A DNA stretch of 64,000 bases from Phyto melanocephala (taxonomy: Eukaryota; Arthropoda; Insecta; Diptera; Rhinophoridae): contig OW799237.1 of the NCBI GenBank assembly GCA_941918925.1, positions 109,028,515-109,092,514 of the forward strand, given 5' to 3'. Below, piece after piece: positions 61,292 through 64,000 of this stretch; position 1 is the first letter of the stretch; the number at the start of each line of letters is the position of its first letter. Made by a program: the position numbers and the translations under genes. The notes under the pieces are model-generated. The model ran no database searches and had not been told where the DNA came from. It saw nothing but the letters and a program-made list of their open reading frames with translations.

Positions 61292-64000
61292 ATGTTGCAA
61301 AGCGACGCCGTACGCAATTTACAATACGATAGTGAAATACGTGTAGCCCAACAACAAAGAACGGAACCGAGAGGTGAATATGTTTTCTGCATATTTCGCA
61401 AATAAATAATTTTCTTTGATGGCCAATATGTTTTACCATTTAATAATAATCTTTTACATTAATTTTAAGAATAAATATAATAAAAGGCTAGCTAAATTAC
61501 ATACATACGTATGTATGTACATTAAATATACAGAGAGTGAAGTAAAAATACCTGTGAATTATCGAATATCTAGATGATACATATTTTGTGTAGACCTAAG
61601 CTGATAAGAATAAGAACAATAAAATTTTAATGATAAGTCAACTTTTGAATGTAATATTGTCATGAAATTGTTGTTTTAATCAAAACATTTCATATCTAAT
61701 CATGTTTAAAATAATACACTGCTACGCTATAACAAGAATACTAAGTTTATTATTATATCTGTAACACGACAAAGGATTTTTATTGCTATAACATTTACTA
61801 TTGCATTTCACAAATCGATGATTACTGTAATATTTGAGTATTTCTATTAATTTTATTAAAATTCTTGGATATCTTCGACAACAATTTACTGTATTCTACT
61901 ACTTAGGCCCTTTCATTAGATTATCATTTCTGAATCTGTTAATTGTCTGATAGTGAAAAATTGGTTATCGTTTGTAAATTTTAGAAAAATTTTCTGGGAC
62001 TCAATTATCGTTGTGTAAAATTGTTAAATTCAAATATTACATCCTTTTTAATCATCGTTATATTTTGGTGTCTTTACTCAGTTCTTTTTAGACTGATTCA
62101 GATTTTCCTTGAATAATTTTGGAATATGGCTTTTTATGCTCAAAACTTGATTAAAAGCTTAAGGAACTGGGTTATTTAAAAAAAATGTTTTTATTTATTT
62201 GGGTTTGACATATTATATTTTAGGTAGGTAGGTAGGAAAGGGGGATGCAGAAAGCAGTATCTGCCTCCTACACCCACACTCGGAGACCAATAAGGTCCAT
62301 TGCGTTACCCTTTCATGTATTAAGGATAGAAAAGAGAGAGAGAGAGAAAGTTTCCAAAGATATAGTACAAGAGAAAATAATAAAAATAAAAAAGAGTTAG
62401 TAGGAAATAAAATAGAAGAAAGAAAAACATATTCTCTACGAACCCCATTGCATGTTCACTAGCCACCCGATCCCCATGATGAATCCGATAATATTCCCCA
62501 GCTTGCACTTTGAAACATCACCCAACTCATCGTGGAATCGTTTACCTAACCACTTTAGCCTGTGATTATGTAGCCTTGGGCAGTGACAGACAATGTATTC
62601 CACAGTTTCCAACTCCTCCTCATCCTCACACATCCTACAATAATCCGGAGTGTCGCGATCCCATTTACTAATCCTAGCCCTCACAGGACAGTGCCCTGTT
62701 AAAACCCCAATAGTGGCCCTCAGACATACCCTACCCAGGCCCAGAAGAACCTTAGAGTCCGCTGAGTTTAACCCGGGCCATAAAGCCCTTGACACCCTGC
62801 AGTCTCTTCTGTCCCTCCACGCCATATCGGTCCTGTCAGATACCCACGCCCTGATGCGCCCAAATATTACATTTTAAGTTCTTTAAAGTTTAGTCGTCAA
62901 GCCCTTTCATTTGATTCCAATATTTACGGGGTTGAAGTGGGCACATTTTTTTAATACTAAATTTGACCCATATTTAAATTTATTTTACGCCATTTTGTAG
63001 AGGCGACCATCATGGATTTTAATTAATATGCTTATAGCGTATTATATTTTACTAGTAAGGCTCTTTCTTCTACTTATATAAATCCTCTCGGTTCGATTAA
63101 TTTTTTTTAATTTTTTGTAGATTTTTGAAACAAGACCGAGACAGTTGTATTTTTGTGCTTATATCTTAGTTCGCTTTGAACCGATTTGAAATTTTATCTG
63201 AGCAATAATTTTGAGACACAGCTTGTAATTTAGTGTTTCTATCATGTCCAAAAATAAATAAGGAGGTTTAATAACTTAATATATTTTTTAATATATATAT
63301 ATTTTTCCAAAATATTTTTACCTGATTCCTGTTCGAATTATTCAAAACATTTTACAAATAGACCTGGATGTATGTATGTCATATCTAAAATTAGTAATAA
63401 ACGTGTCAATAAACTACCCTAAGGTTGAAAATATTAGTTTTTGTGTTGAAAATATGTGAAAAATAGAGGCAGTCGTGCTTAGTTGCTCATAACTTTGAAA
63501 GTTATGGGGCGATTGTGCTGGTTTTCAATAGCGATGAATTCCTGAATATATCCAAAAAATTGATACCACATATAGAAGATCTGTGAAACATGTAGAGGCT
63601 TCTAAAAGTTGATGTCAATGAACACACGAACAGACAGACATAGAACTACATATATATTTTTGGGTTATTGTAATTGTTAGTACAGGACCGATTTTTCACA
63701 GTTATTTTTCGATAACCTATTGCATATATAAAAAAACATTCATAACAGTATACCATCATTTAAAAAAAATTTCTTTCCTAGTTATCAAACCTAAATAAAA
63801 TGAAATATTTTTTTAGTTTTAGATGGACCAGTTAGTATAACATCACAGCCTAGAGGTAAATCATTTAAATAATTTTGCAATAAAAACTAACTGTTATTTT
63901 TGAAACATCCTTTAAAATTGCTCCACGTATAGCATTACCAATTGCTACTGTAGAACAAAGTAACAGGACTGGTTCAACTTATATACCTCCCACAGGTTAT
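61292..64000 (+). CDS. unrecognised gene, first three exons, runs off right edge
   Basis: Exon 1, 61292-61373, codes MLQSDAVRNLQYDSEIRVAQ then QQRTEPR, with donor AGAG|gtgaat. Exon 2, 63817-63855, is only 39 bases (acceptor tttttag|TTTTAG; VLDGPVSITSQPR). Exon 3, from about 63933 to the edge, reads ALPIATVEQSNRTGSTYIPP. Phases 1 and 1 agree, which supports the model. The sequence is polar and probably disordered, with no domain I can name. An in-frame ATG preceded by AAATAAATAAA marks the start. Exon 3 could begin elsewhere if another acceptor is used. The 2.4-kb intron 1 contains a LINE fragment. I cannot assign a function. Confidence 0.55.
62221..62870 (-). mobile_element. LINE retrotransposon 3' end, 5'-truncated
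   Basis: The minus strand has an intact C-terminal frame (62825-62436) with LTGHCPVRARISKW, then a zinc-knuckle-like CRMCEDEEELETVEYIVCHC and a closing LGNIIGFIMG. This is the usual end of an insect non-LTR retrotransposon ORF2. A 3' UTR and a CCTACCTACCTA tail follow at the left end. It is 5'-truncated. Related fragments lie at 8628-8770 and 37680-37960. Confidence 0.85.
62885..63090. repeat. dispersed repeat containing GTCAAGCCCTTTCATTTGAT
   Basis: Shares GTCAAGCCCTTT and the flanking block on chromatin-poor AT sequence with about 1785-1865 and, inverted, about 18400-18570. A GGCGACCATCATGGATTTT-like block accompanies it. The boundaries are uncertain and the class is unknown. Confidence 0.5.
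63450..63655 (-). mobile_element. INE-1-like fragment, diverged
   Basis: GCTCATAACTTTGAAAGTTA, TTTTCAATAGCGATGAATTC, AAGTTGATGTCAATGAACAC and ACAGACAGACAT follow the INE-1-like order. Both ends are missing. Confidence 0.5.

Larger units (their letters stand above)
61374..63816. other. intron 1 of the right-hand gene
   Basis: It contains the LINE 3' end (62221-62870), a copy of the CAAGCCCTTTCATTTGATTC repeat (about 62885-63080) and a diverged INE-1-like block (about 63450-63655). The rest is AT-rich. Confidence 0.5.

Overview
The window is nuclear DNA from a higher fly, most likely a calyptrate (blowfly or house-fly type). All eight gene models have spliced exons whose products match Drosophila and human families. 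The intergenic DNA is very AT-rich and full of dipteran repeats of the INE-1/DINE-1, Helitron, hAT, Tc1/mariner and LINE types. I built the exon models by eye from splice sites and protein similarity. In each complete model the reading phase closes exactly.

Layout. (1) 1-30.5 kb, minus strand: ten coding exons of a CP2/LSF-family transcription factor, the gemini (gem)/TFCP2 homologue. The first coding exon is at 30.46 kb and the gene runs off the left edge. Its long introns hold most of the window's mobile DNA. (2) 37.0-38.7 kb, plus strand: the Mediator subunit MED9, followed 58 bases later by a second small CDS (NCBP2-AS2-like), probably on the same transcript. (3) 39.9-42.6 kb, minus: a GTPBP1/2-family GTPase. 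(4) 45.7-46.6 kb, plus: proteasome subunit alpha 1 (PSMA6 type). (5) 47.2-48.8 kb, minus: class II CPD DNA photolyase (phr). (6) 52.3-56.6 kb, minus: Syntaxin-6 (Syx6), with what looks like a minor-spliceosome AT-AC intron and a possible alternative last exon. (7) 61.3 kb to the right edge, plus: the first three exons of a gene I do not recognise.

These are mainly unrelated housekeeping genes (transcription, proteolysis, DNA repair, vesicle fusion), so no functional cluster is implied. Several pairs are convergent (NCBP2-AS2-like/GTPBP and proteasome/phr) or divergent (gem/MED9, GTPBP/proteasome, Syx6/unknown gene).

The most notable signals are these: the U12-type AT-AC intron in Syx6; a possible mutually exclusive membrane-anchor exon in the same gene; the dicistronic MED9 locus; a 2.35-kb hAT-like element with a perfect 8-bp target duplication that carries nested insertions; a 2.9-kb terminal-inverted-repeat element with about ten copies of a GTCGGCA motif near its ends; a perfect 58-bp hairpin; two Helitron-like elements built from tandem units of about 121 bp; and an INE-1-like insertion lying against a GTPBP splice acceptor.
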